Part shown: positions 25,580 to 33,697 of the stretch, piece by piece
Layout of the letters: each line of letters starts with the position of its first letter
Numbering within the stretch: the stretch's first letter is position 1
Assembly (NCBI GenBank): GCA_942491345.1
Contig: CALOAN010000011.1
Span: 372,001-436,000 of the forward strand
Direction of reading: 5' to 3'
DNA length: 64,000 nucleotides
From: JAHEEL01 sp942491345
GTDB lineage: Bacteria > Actinomycetota > Acidimicrobiia > Spongiisociales > UBA5794
Translations under genes and position numbers: made by a program
Notes under the pieces: model-generated
Database searches by the model: none
What the model saw: only the letters and a program-made list of their open reading frames with translations
Told to the model about the DNA's origin: nothing

Positions 25580-25628
25580 ACTCAGGTTTCAGTTCTGAGT
25601 TATACCAAGTCGTCGGGGAGGCTGTCAA
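25580..25628 (-). promoter_or_regulatory. promoter and palindromic operator of the TetR-liv operon
   Basis: Read on the minus strand: TTGACA (25623-25628), an 18-bp spacer, then TATAAC (25599-25604). This is the closest match to a sigma-70 promoter seen in the window. Overlapping the -10 by two bases and running through the start point is the inverted repeat ACTCAG-(9)-CTGAGT (25580-25600), well placed for repression by the TetR protein encoded next. The -35 lies inside the end of the dtd gene. Confidence 0.75.
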
Positions 25629-26143
25629 ACGCCGGCGCTCGGGTGCCTCGCGCTGACCTCCCCGCGTCGGGTGTATCCGCCCTGGGGAACGGCGATCCGA
25701 CCGTCGATCACGTCGAACACAATCGTGACCGGGCCGTCGTTGACGAGGTCGACGACCATGTGGGCGCCGAAGCGGCCGTGCTCCACCGGCACTCCGGTCG
25801 CCGCAATCGCCTCAGAGAGCGCTGCAAGGATCGGGACCGCACGGTCCGGTGACGCGGCATCCGTGAAAGCCGGACGGCGGCCCTTCCGAACGTCTCCGAG
25901 CAACGTGAACTGCGAAACCAGGAGAATCGCTCCCCCGGCGTCGACGACGCTCAGGTTCATCTTCCCTTCGGCGTCGGGGAAGACACGCATGCCGACGATC
26001 TTCGCCGCCGCCGCATGCGCGTCGTTCTCATCGTCTCCTTCGGCTACTCCGACGAGGGCGAGGAGGCCAATCTCGATCCGCCCGGTCGTCTCTCCTCCGA
26101 CGTCGACGGATGCCCGACGAACCCGTTGTAGGACGATCCTCAT
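25625..26143 (-). CDS. dtd: D-aminoacyl-tRNA deacylase
   Basis: 172 residues. DTD removes D-amino acids mischarged onto tRNA. Diagnostic motifs VSQFTLLGD and VNDGPVTIVFD are present, and the start MRIVLQRVRRASVDV is canonical. The C-terminus carries about 25 residues beyond the usual 145-150. The ATG has AAGGGAG upstream and a TACCGT further up as possible -10. The 3' end contains the -35 hexamer of the following operon. Confidence 0.94.
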   Translation of the reverse strand: MRIVLQRVRRASVDVGGETTGRIEIGLLALVGVAEGDDENDAHAAAAKIVGMRVFPDAEGKMNLSVVDAGGAILLVSQFTLLGDVRKGRRPAFTDAASPDRAVPILAALSEAIAATGVPVEHGRFGAHMVVDLVNDGPVTIVFDVIDGRIAVPQGGYTRRGEVSARHPSAGV

Positions 26144-26214
26144 CTCGGCTCCCTTGGAGATGTGCGTGGGGCACGGTACACCGGTCGTGGAGTGGCGCCC
26201 CTACACTCGCCGCC

Positions 26215-27147
26215 GTGTTTCGCGCGATTCCCCTGTCCATCCTCCGCGGCTACCTCATGGGGGCCGCCGACATCGTCCCCGGTGTGTCCGGTGGCACGAT
26301 CGCCCTCGTCCTCGGTATCTATGAACGGCTGATCGCCTCGGTCCGCGCCGGGAGCTCGGCGCTGGGCTCGTTCGTGCGCCTTGATTTCTCGGCTGGTGCC
26401 GAGTGGCTCCGCAAGGTGGAATGGGGATTCATTCTTCCCCTCGGTGCCGGGATCGGCCTCGCGATCATCTCGCTCTCGCACCTCCTCGAGAATCTGCTGA
26501 GAGATCATGCGGTGCTGATGGCCTCGCTCTTTCTCGGGCTCGTCGCCGGTTCGGCTCTGATCGTCTGGCGCCTCCTCACCGTTCGTGACCTGCGCAGGAT
26601 CGGCATCATCGTTGCCGTGACGGTGGTGGTGTTTGTACTCCTCGGGCTGCGGGAGGACACGTCAAGTGAGTCGGCGGCGCAAATCACCAATCCGGAGACC
26701 TGGGCCTACTTCCTCTCCGGCGCCGTCGCCATCTGCGCCATGATCCTGCCGGGGATCAGCGGTTCGTTCATCCTCGTGATGCTCGGGATGTACGGTCCGG
26801 TGCTGTCGGCTGTGACATCACGTGACGTTGCCTCCCTCGCCGTGTTCGGTGTCGGAGCGATCATCGGCCTCGCACTCTTCTCCCAGGTGCTGCACCGTGC
26901 ACTGCGTGACCACTACAACTCGGTCATGGCCGCCCTCATCGGACTCATGCTTGGCTCGTTACGTGTGTTGTGGCCGTGGCCGAGAGGCGTCGACAGCACT
27001 GCCCTTCAATCGCCCGATGAGGACGTGCTCGTGGCCATCGCGGCTGCCGTTCTGGCATTCGCTGTCGTGATGGCGATCGACGCTCTCGGTCGTCGCGTTG
27101 GGCATCACACCACATCGGACGAAGTCGATGAACTCACCGCCGACTAG
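26215..27147 (+). CDS. DUF368 membrane protein (polyprenyl-phosphate transporter family)
   Basis: 310 residues, about eight to ten membrane helices. The paired family motifs GAADIVPGVSGGTIALVLG and CAMILPGISGSFILVMLGM are both present. DUF368 members (PopT type) have been shown to recycle undecaprenyl phosphate across the membrane for cell-envelope synthesis. The start is GTG 26215: a TACACT seven bases upstream and no ribosome site indicate a leaderless transcript. The 3' end overlaps a small convergent FlgM-like gene. Confidence 0.9.
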   Translation: MFRAIPLSILRGYLMGAADIVPGVSGGTIALVLGIYERLIASVRAGSSALGSFVRLDFSAGAEWLRKVEWGFILPLGAGIGLAIISLSHLLENLLRDHAVLMASLFLGLVAGSALIVWRLLTVRDLRRIGIIVAVTVVVFVLLGLREDTSSESAAQITNPETWAYFLSGAVAICAMILPGISGSFILVMLGMYGPVLSAVTSRDVASLAVFGVGAIIGLALFSQVLHRALRDHYNSVMAALIGLMLGSLRVLWPWPRGVDSTALQSPDEDVLVAIAAAVLAFAVVMAIDALGRRVGHHTTSDEVDELTAD

Positions 27148-27292
27148 TCGGATCGATTCGCCGGTACCAGGCTATGACCGCGTCGGCGACGCGTTCCGGA
27201 GGCACCGTGTACTCGCCCCGCTCGATCTTTGCCTTGATCGCGCGGAGGCGTTCCGGCCTCCGGGCGTCGCGCTTGGGAGCCCAGCCGGTCAC
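27134..27292 (-). CDS. very small FlgM-like protein (52 residues)
   Basis: Begins at GTG in a GTGA overlap with the stop of the CoA-transferase gene. The sequence ERLRAIKAKIERGEYTVPPE followed by RVADAVIAWYRR closely follows the C-terminal sigma-28-binding helix pair of FlgM (pattern IxxIKxxIxxGxYxVxxxxVAxxll). No flagellar gene is near, so a target other than FliA is possible. It overlaps the end of the DUF368 gene by 14 bases on the opposite strand. Small size keeps confidence moderate. Confidence 0.55.
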   Translation of the reverse strand: MTGWAPKRDARRPERLRAIKAKIERGEYTVPPERVADAVIAWYRRIDPTSRR

Positions 27293-28410
27293 GACGATGC
27301 CCCACTGCGAAGCAGTGCGTGGATAGCCTCAGTGTCCCATCCGAGTTCGCGCAGGATTGCTGCGGTGTCGGCGCCAGGTTCGGCGTTGTCGCCGAGTCGA
27401 ACAGCGGGCTTGTTGCCGAAACGCGGGGACGGGCTCGGCAGCCGGTGGTCGGCGGGTCCATCGAACACTGCACGCTGGGCGTTGTGCGGATGGTTGGGTG
27501 CCTCGCTGAGCCGCAACACCGGAGTTGTGCACGCGTCGGTCCCGTCGAAGACCGTCGTCCATTCTGCGCGGGTTCGCGTCGCAAACCGCGCTCCGATGAT
27601 CTCCCGCAGCTCCGGCCAGCCCGACGGGTCGTATTGGCTCGGGAGTCTCGCTGCATCGAGACCGAGACCGTCCAGCAGCTCCGAGTAGAAATGGGGTTCG
27701 AGCGCACCGACGGCCATCGACCCGCCGTCGCTCGTGGTGTAGGTGGTGTAGAACGGGGCTCCTCCATCGAGCAGGTTCTCACCACGCCGATCTTCCCAGC
27801 GACCGATCGCCAGCAGCTCGTAGAAGGGGCTCATCAGGGAGGCGGCACCGTCGAGGATTGCAGAATCCACCACGGTCCCGCCGGAGCGTTCACGATTGTG
27901 CAGGGCGGCGAGCACGCCGGTGACGAGGAACATCGCCCCACCCCCGTCTCCCACGAGATTGAGTGGCGGCGCCGCCCGGTCGGCCGCGCCGATCGCATGA
28001 AGTGCACCGGCCAGGCCGATGTAGTTGATGTCGTGGCCTGCCATCGTCGAGTACGGGCCGTCGCTCCCCCACCCCGTCATACGCCCATACACAAGGTCTG
28101 GGTTCGTGGCGAAGCACTCTTCGGGACCCAACCCGAGGCGCTCCATCACACCGGGCCGAAACCCCTCGAGGAGGACATCGGAGCGGCCCACGAGCTGCAA
28201 AGCGACACCAACTGCCGCAGGCTGTTTGAGGTCCAGAGCGATGGACCGCTTTCCTCGACCCACGGCTCCGACCATCGGATCCGGGATTGCAGGGCCACCC
28301 GGACGGTCCACCCTGATCACGTTCGCCCCGAGGCCACCGAGGACCATACCGGCAAATGGCACGGGACCGAGGCCGGCAAACTCGACCACGGTCACGTCGC
28401 TGAGCGGCAT
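27289..28410 (-). CDS. class III CoA-transferase / alpha-methylacyl-CoA racemase family
   Basis: 373 residues. Opening LSDVTVVEFAGLGPVPFAGM, then VIRVDRPGG, KRSIALDLKQPA and the catalytic-Asp segment GHDINYIGLAGAL are typical; GGGAMFLVTGVLAAL follows. The length and the N-terminal style favour alpha-methylacyl-CoA racemase (Amacr/Mcr type), used in breakdown of branched-chain fatty acids or sterol side chains; other CaiB-like transferases are not excluded. ATG 28410 is preferred over an in-frame extension that would overlap the upstream gene. Confidence 0.85.
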   Translation of the reverse strand: MPLSDVTVVEFAGLGPVPFAGMVLGGLGANVIRVDRPGGPAIPDPMVGAVGRGKRSIALDLKQPAAVGVALQLVGRSDVLLEGFRPGVMERLGLGPEECFATNPDLVYGRMTGWGSDGPYSTMAGHDINYIGLAGALHAIGAADRAAPPLNLVGDGGGAMFLVTGVLAALHNRERSGGTVVDSAILDGAASLMSPFYELLAIGRWEDRRGENLLDGGAPFYTTYTTSDGGSMAVGALEPHFYSELLDGLGLDAARLPSQYDPSGWPELREIIGARFATRTRAEWTTVFDGTDACTTPVLRLSEAPNHPHNAQRAVFDGPADHRLPSPSPRFGNKPAVRLGDNAEPGADTAAILRELGWDTEAIHALLRSGASS

Positions 28411-28433
28411 CGCAGTGAGATTCGACGGTGCGA

Positions 28434-29009
28434 TCAGGCCCGGCCCATTTCCTGTTCGAGACAAACGTGGGTGTACGGGTTGAAGCGGCCGTCGACCTCG
28501 ATCTCGCACTTCGCCTGCAGTCCTTCGACGCCCTTCAGGGTTCCGCTCCCGTAGTCGCCGTCCGCAGGACCGGGATAGAGCTTCAGCTCCATCAGGTCCT
28601 CCTGGATCACGGTCACGATGTCCGGGTCGGCTTCCATCGCGTCGGCGAGCGCCTCATAGGTCTCGGGGCCGTAGGCCCCGTCTGCAGTGATTCCCGCGTC
28701 GGTCTGGAAGGCGGTAATCGCCTCAACGGTCATCGGTCCCAGAAGCCCGTCTGGCACTCCTTCGAAGTATCCCAGCGCGGTCAGCTCTTGCTGGATCACG
28801 GTGGTGAGCAGCGTTGCCGGCCCATACGGGGAGGTTGTGGTTGTTGTCGACGATGTGGTCGTGGATGTCACCGCCGGAGACGTCGTCGCCGTGGTCTCCG
28901 TCGGGAACGTCGTCGAAGTCGTGGTCGTCGTCTCTTCAGCGCTCGATCCGCACGCGGCCAGGATGAACACCAACGCCACAACGATGGCGAGGCCTCGTCG
29001 ATCGCTCAT
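28434..29009 (-). CDS. lipoprotein with threonine-rich linker and two peptidoglycan-binding repeats
   Basis: 191 residues. The lipobox is ILAACGSS, followed by a long Thr/Ser tract, then two PG_binding_1-like repeats (ELTALGYFEGVPDGLLGPMT, then TADGAYGPETYEAL; and LMELKLYPGPADGDYGSGTL). It is anchored outside the membrane and probably grips the cell wall. AAAGGG about nine bases before ATG 29009 serves as ribosome site. It lies 23 bases upstream of the CoA-transferase gene, with no obvious shared role. Confidence 0.85.
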   Translation of the reverse strand: MSDRRGLAIVVALVFILAACGSSAEETTTTTSTTFPTETTATTSPAVTSTTTSSTTTTTSPYGPATLLTTVIQQELTALGYFEGVPDGLLGPMTVEAITAFQTDAGITADGAYGPETYEALADAMEADPDIVTVIQEDLMELKLYPGPADGDYGSGTLKGVEGLQAKCEIEVDGRFNPYTHVCLEQEMGRA

Positions 29010-29173
29010 CGGTCTTGCCCTTTCGCCGATGCCACTTCTGTCGACGCTGAGGGTACACGCCGATGCACCTGCCTTGCACATCGAATCGGTCCGACTCGGC
29101 GACGCCCACCCCATCATCGCCGCCGTCGGACGGCCACCGGCTGGCACCAGACAGCCCCTACCCTCATGCGTTC

Positions 29174-30604
29174 ATGGCCGTGATCGAAACACCGCCCCAA
29201 GGCGTCGACTACTCGCGCAAGTGGTATGTCCTCGTGGCGATCGCCATGGCGATCTTCCTGGGCACGATCGACGGCAGCATCGTCAACGTGGCGCTGCCCA
29301 CGCTCGCTGAGGAGTTCGACACAACGTTTGGAGTCGCCCAGTGGGTGGTGCTGGCCTATCTGCTCACCCAGGCGACCTTGACACTCAGCTTCGGGCGGCT
29401 TGGAGACATGATTGGCAAGAAACCCATCTTCACGGCCGGATTTGCCGTCTTCACGTTCGGTTCCGTGCTCGCAGGGCTTTCACCAACGATCGGGTTCCTC
29501 ATCGCCGCGAGAGTTGTCCAGGCCCTTGGTGCTGCGATGATCTTCGCCCTCGGTTTCGCCATCACAACGGAGGCGTTCCCTCCGTCGGAGCGCGGCAAGG
29601 CCCTTGGTATCAATGGCACCACAGTGTCGCTCGGCATCATGGCGGGACCCATCCTCGGTGGCATCATTCTCGAGGCGACCGATTGGCGGTGGATCTTCTT
29701 CGTGAACCTGCCGATCGGCATCATCGGCACGATCACAGCAGTCAAGTTTGTCCCCAATACGAAACCAAAGGGGAAGCAACGATTCGACTTCGCCGGCGCG
29801 GTTGCCTTCTTCGTGGCGCTGTTGTCGCTCCTGCTCGCGCTCACCATGGGGCAGAACGTCGGCTTCACCGACCCGCTAATCCTCGCCGCGTTCGCAGTTT
29901 CAGCGGTAGCGTTTGTCGCTTTCGTCGTTGTCGAGCAGCGGGTTTCCCAGCCCATGCTGAATTTGGATCTGTTCCGAAGCCGAGATCTCTCGGTCAATTT
30001 GATCACGGGATTCGTCTCGTTCTTCGCCCTTTCGGGCCTGCTGCTGGTCGTGCCGTTCTACCTCACCGACGTCGTGTATCTCTCGCCGCGCGAGATCGGC
30101 CTCGTGCTCGGCGCCGTCCCGATCACGATGGGTATCGTCGCCCCGTTGTCGGGATCGCTGTCGGATCGTGTGGGCTCGAGACCGGTCACTGTTGCCGGGC
30201 TGGTGTTGATGACAATCGCATATGGGATAGCCGCGTGGCTGATCGGAGACGCAACAACGTCGCTGGTCGTGGTCGTCGTCGGCCTCATCATCGGCCTCGG
30301 GATGGGCATCTTTCAGTCGCCGAACAACTCGGCGATCCTCGGCTCGGTCCCGCTCGACCAACTCGGGGTCACCTCCGGCATGTTGACCATCAACCGAACC
30401 ACCGCGAGTGTCACGGGGATCGCTGTGTTGGGCACGCTGTGGGCTGCCCGAACTGCCGTCTACGGCGGGGTGGGAGATGCAGCGGACGCTCCAGCCGCCG
30501 CCCAAGCAGCAGGTTTGGCCGACACGATGGTGGTTACGACCCTCCTGGTCGCGGGCGCCTTGTTGCTGGGTCTGTGGGCGTGGCTCAGCAAGGGCAGACC
30601 GTGA
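29174..30604 (+). CDS. MFS drug/H+ antiporter, DHA2 (14-helix) type
   Basis: 476 residues, around 14 hydrophobic helices. Motif A variant GRLGDMIGKKPIF, motif C-like GIMAGPILGGIILE and the DHA2 start FLGTIDGSIVNVALPTLAEE are seen. It is likely an efflux pump for lipophilic compounds. ATG 29174 is nine bases after TACCCT (29159-29164), which overlaps any longer start, so the short, leaderless form is chosen. It is divergent from the PG-binding lipoprotein gene. Confidence 0.9.
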   Translation: MAVIETPPQGVDYSRKWYVLVAIAMAIFLGTIDGSIVNVALPTLAEEFDTTFGVAQWVVLAYLLTQATLTLSFGRLGDMIGKKPIFTAGFAVFTFGSVLAGLSPTIGFLIAARVVQALGAAMIFALGFAITTEAFPPSERGKALGINGTTVSLGIMAGPILGGIILEATDWRWIFFVNLPIGIIGTITAVKFVPNTKPKGKQRFDFAGAVAFFVALLSLLLALTMGQNVGFTDPLILAAFAVSAVAFVAFVVVEQRVSQPMLNLDLFRSRDLSVNLITGFVSFFALSGLLLVVPFYLTDVVYLSPREIGLVLGAVPITMGIVAPLSGSLSDRVGSRPVTVAGLVLMTIAYGIAAWLIGDATTSLVVVVVGLIIGLGMGIFQSPNNSAILGSVPLDQLGVTSGMLTINRTTASVTGIAVLGTLWAARTAVYGGVGDAADAPAAAQAAGLADTMVVTTLLVAGALLLGLWAWLSKGRP

Positions 30605-30625
30605 TCTCGATAGCGTTGGCCGAGG

Positions 30626-31561
30626 TCAAAGGCGGCCGATGCGGTCGACCACGAGGTCGATGAATCCTTGCCGATCGATGTCCGACATGACCATCACATT
30701 CGGCGGTGATGGTGTGACACCCCACCAGTCCACGACGGTCTGGCCAACTGTGAGCTCGGAATCTGTCTCGATCTCCACGCTGCAGTCCTTGCCGGAGAAG
30801 AGGCCGGGATCGATGAGGTAGGCGATCACACACGGATCGTGGAGTGGCGCGCCGGCGATACCGTACTTCTCGATGTCGTGGCGCTCGTAGAAGTCGAGCA
30901 TGCCCGCGACGGCGTCACTGACCGGCGTGCCGATGCCACGAATCCGATCGAGGTCCTCAGGAAGCACCAGAGCCTTGTGTGTGACATCGAGCGGGAACAT
31001 CGTGATCGGAGCTCCGCTGTTGAACACGATCGCCGCGGCATCGGGATCGACATAGATGTTGAACTCTGCGACCGGCGTTGTGTTCCCGCCTTCGAAGAAC
31101 CCGCCACCCATGAGAGCGATTTCGCGGATCTTCGGGACGATGGTTGGCTCACGAGCAATCGCAGATGCGATGTTGGTGAGCGGCCCAACCGGACACAGCG
31201 TGATTCCTTCCTCTCCGGCGGCGAGGCACGCCTCCACGATGAAGGCCACGGCGTCCTTGGCTGACGCGTTGGTCACCGGCGCGGGGAGATCGGCACCATC
31301 GATCCCGGTGGGGCCGTGAACGTATTCGGCCGTGTACAGGTCGCGCTCGAGCGGCCGATCAGCTCCAGCGAAGACCCTGATATCGGTTCGCCCAACGAGT
31401 TCGCACAGCTTCAAGGCGTTCGTCGTAACGAGAGGTTGCGGAACGTTGCCGGCCACGGTGGTGATGCCCACCACGTCGAGCTCGGGCGACGCAAGCGCGA
31501 GCAGCACGGCAACGGCATCGTCCTGGCCGGGATCGGTATCGATGATGATCGGGCGCGTCAT
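30626..31561 (-). CDS. inosine-uridine preferring nucleoside hydrolase
   Basis: 311 residues. The N-terminal calcium-binding aspartate cluster DTDPGQDDAVAVLLAL is diagnostic; NIYVDPDAAAIVF and GAPLHDPCVIAYL provide further metal or substrate residues. It cleaves ribonucleosides to base plus ribose. It is encoded 12 bases downstream of a ribokinase gene, which fits salvage: hydrolase frees ribose, kinase phosphorylates it. A TAGTCT nine bases before the ATG also gives it its own probable leaderless promoter. Confidence 0.92.
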   Translation of the reverse strand: MTRPIIIDTDPGQDDAVAVLLALASPELDVVGITTVAGNVPQPLVTTNALKLCELVGRTDIRVFAGADRPLERDLYTAEYVHGPTGIDGADLPAPVTNASAKDAVAFIVEACLAAGEEGITLCPVGPLTNIASAIAREPTIVPKIREIALMGGGFFEGGNTTPVAEFNIYVDPDAAAIVFNSGAPITMFPLDVTHKALVLPEDLDRIRGIGTPVSDAVAGMLDFYERHDIEKYGIAGAPLHDPCVIAYLIDPGLFSGKDCSVEIETDSELTVGQTVVDWWGVTPSPPNVMVMSDIDRQGFIDLVVDRIGRL

Positions 31562-31573
31562 GTAGGACGGAGA

Positions 31574-32467
31574 CTACCCGGCATCCTCTACCCCATGCAC
31601 TCGGAGCGCTGCGTCCAGTTCGGCGAGGCTCGGCATTCCGGATCGTGCACCAATCTCCGTCACTGCAATCGACCCGGCGACCACAGCCCGCCGGACGGAG
31701 GTCTCGAGCGAAAGACCCCGGTCCAGTCCGGCTGCAAGCACCCCGCAGAACGTGTCGCCGGCGCCGGTGGTGTCGACCGGTGACACGACCGGGGCAGGGA
31801 TCGCTTCGTCGGACTCCGCTCGAACGATGCGCGCACCGTCGGGGCCGAGCGTCACCACCGTCACGGGGATCGAAAGCGTGCGGGCCGACGTCGGATCATC
31901 CGACCCGGTGAGTGTCTGGAGTTCCCCACGATTGACGACAAGAACATCGGTTGAGCGAATCAGCACTTCCGGCAGCGCCGCCGCTGGAGCCGCATTGAGG
32001 ATGACGATCCCCGCCGATGCCTCCGCAGCCTCCGTGACGGCCGCGAGCGGTATCTCGAGCTGGAGCAGGGTCACCGTCGCCGCCATGAGCACGGCCGAGG
32101 CGCCATCGATATCTGCGGCAGAAACACGCCCATTCGCACCGGAGCTCACAACGATCGCGTTCTCGCCCGCGTCGTCGACCGTGATGATCGCCAGCCCACT
32201 TGGTGTTTCCTGATCGACGACGAGATGGCTGGCGTCGATCCCTTCGCCGACCAGCTCCGCGACAAGCGACCGCCCTACCTCATCAGCGCCGACGCGCCCC
32301 ACAAACACCACATCGCTGCCGATCCGCGCCGCTGCCACAGCTTGGTTTGCGCCCTTGCCCCCGGGCATGGTTTCGTGGCCCAAGCCCAACACCGTCTCAC
32401 CGGGGGCAGGATGATGCTCGACACGTGCGACGAGGTCGCTGTTCACCGATCCAACAACAACGATCAT
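31574..32467 (-). CDS. rbsK: ribokinase (PfkB family)
   Basis: 297 residues. Sugar-binding motif GGKGANQAVAAARIG near the N-terminus and the ATP/catalytic motif PVDTTGAGDTFCGVLAAG near the C-terminus are intact. It phosphorylates D-ribose. It overlaps the upstream sugar-dehydrogenase gene by four bases (ATGA), and the nucleoside hydrolase gene follows, so the three may be one pentose/nucleoside unit. Confidence 0.92.
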   Translation of the reverse strand: MIVVVGSVNSDLVARVEHHPAPGETVLGLGHETMPGGKGANQAVAAARIGSDVVFVGRVGADEVGRSLVAELVGEGIDASHLVVDQETPSGLAIITVDDAGENAIVVSSGANGRVSAADIDGASAVLMAATVTLLQLEIPLAAVTEAAEASAGIVILNAAPAAALPEVLIRSTDVLVVNRGELQTLTGSDDPTSARTLSIPVTVVTLGPDGARIVRAESDEAIPAPVVSPVDTTGAGDTFCGVLAAGLDRGLSLETSVRRAVVAGSIAVTEIGARSGMPSLAELDAALRVHGVEDAG

Positions 32468-33696
32468 CCCTGACTCTCAACAATGCGATAGACGGTCCCG
32501 CCTGCGGACACGACATACACCTCACCTGACTCGTCGCGCCCGAACGATGAAACCTGAGAAAGTGCGCCGATCCCCTCACTCCAGTCGTACACAGCCCCGT
32601 CCGGCGCGATGGAACGGATGAACCCCGAACACCAGTCCGAGAAGAAGTAGTGACCGTCGAGTTGCGGGATCATCGACCCGCGATAGACATACCCTCCAGT
32701 GACCGAACACCCTTCGTCATGACGGTATTCATAGAGCGGCTCAACCAGGTCGTCCGAATCACACGGCCCGGCGAAACACTCGGTGCCCTCATAGATCGGC
32801 CACCCGAAGTTGAGGCTCCGGTCTTCAGTCGACTCCGCGTTGATCTCCTCGACGGCACCCTGCCCTACATCGGCGATCCAGATCTGATCGCCGTCGAACG
32901 AGAACCTCCATGGATTGCGGAGCCCGATGGCCCATATCTCCGGGGCCGTGAAACCCAGACCTTCGACGACGGTATACGGGTCGACGCCAGGATCAACCCG
33001 GATACGCAGCATCGCCCCAAGCAGCGTGTCGTCGCGTTGTCCGTTGCCGAACCTGTCGTCCGCCGCACCGCCGTCTCCCATGCCGATCCACAGGTCACCC
33101 TGAGGGCCGAACGCGATCATCCCTCCGTTGTGGTTCCCCGCGGGCTGCGGAATCTCCAGGATGATGCGTTCGGAGTCCGGATCAGCGATCGGCGGCTCAC
33201 CGCCCATCGTGAACTCGGACACAACGGTTGTCCCGTCGCCCCGGGTGTAGTTGACGTAGAGGAGCTCGGCGTGCTCGGGGTGGAACGCCAGCCCGAGAAG
33301 GCCTTGTTCACCGCCGAACGACACCCGATCCGTGATGTCGAGAACGATCACGGGATCTCCGCCATCGACGAGCGCCCAGATTCGGCCCGGCTGATCGACG
33401 ACGTACGGGCGGCCGCGAGATGAGGTGAAGAAGACGGGCTGCTCGAAACCCTCCGCAACGGCCTCCAGCGCCAGCGCGGTCTCCCCGATTGGAAGTGTCG
33501 TGGTGGTCGACTCGGACGCAACCGTGGTGGTCGTTGAAGCGGAACCCGCCGGTTCCGTGGTGGTTGTGGTCTCGGGATTGGCCGGGGTCGAAGACGGACT
33601 GGGCGTGGAGGATGGCACCGTCCTCGGCGCCGGCTCCGAAGTGCAGGCTGCAGCCACCAGAAGCACGGCGATCGGGATGACGAATCGGAGTCTCAT
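32464..33696 (-). CDS. PQQ-type soluble glucose/sorbosone dehydrogenase lipoprotein
   Basis: 410 residues. Lipobox AAACTSEP followed by a Thr/Ser/Pro-rich linker, then a beta-propeller of the sugar dehydrogenase family: FGGEQGLLGLAFHPEH, NHNGGMIAFGPQGDLW, GDGGAADDRFGNGQ, AIGLRNPWRFSFD, DVGQGAVEEIN. It probably oxidises aldoses outside the cell, using PQQ or a related cofactor. ATG 33696 stands one base after the stop of the carrier gene, so the two are coupled. Confidence 0.87.
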   Translation of the reverse strand: MRLRFVIPIAVLLVAAACTSEPAPRTVPSSTPSPSSTPANPETTTTTEPAGSASTTTTVASESTTTTLPIGETALALEAVAEGFEQPVFFTSSRGRPYVVDQPGRIWALVDGGDPVIVLDITDRVSFGGEQGLLGLAFHPEHAELLYVNYTRGDGTTVVSEFTMGGEPPIADPDSERIILEIPQPAGNHNGGMIAFGPQGDLWIGMGDGGAADDRFGNGQRDDTLLGAMLRIRVDPGVDPYTVVEGLGFTAPEIWAIGLRNPWRFSFDGDQIWIADVGQGAVEEINAESTEDRSLNFGWPIYEGTECFAGPCDSDDLVEPLYEYRHDEGCSVTGGYVYRGSMIPQLDGHYFFSDWCSGFIRSIAPDGAVYDWSEGIGALSQVSSFGRDESGEVYVVSAGGTVYRIVESQG

Positions 33697-33697
33697 G

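Noticed and set aside
27144..27785. 213-residue open frame overlapping the CoA-transferase gene on the same strand
   Set aside because: Arg/Pro/Thr-rich out-of-frame translation with no recognisable fold. The CoA-transferase frame is conserved; only the small FlgM-like frame at its 3' end looks real.
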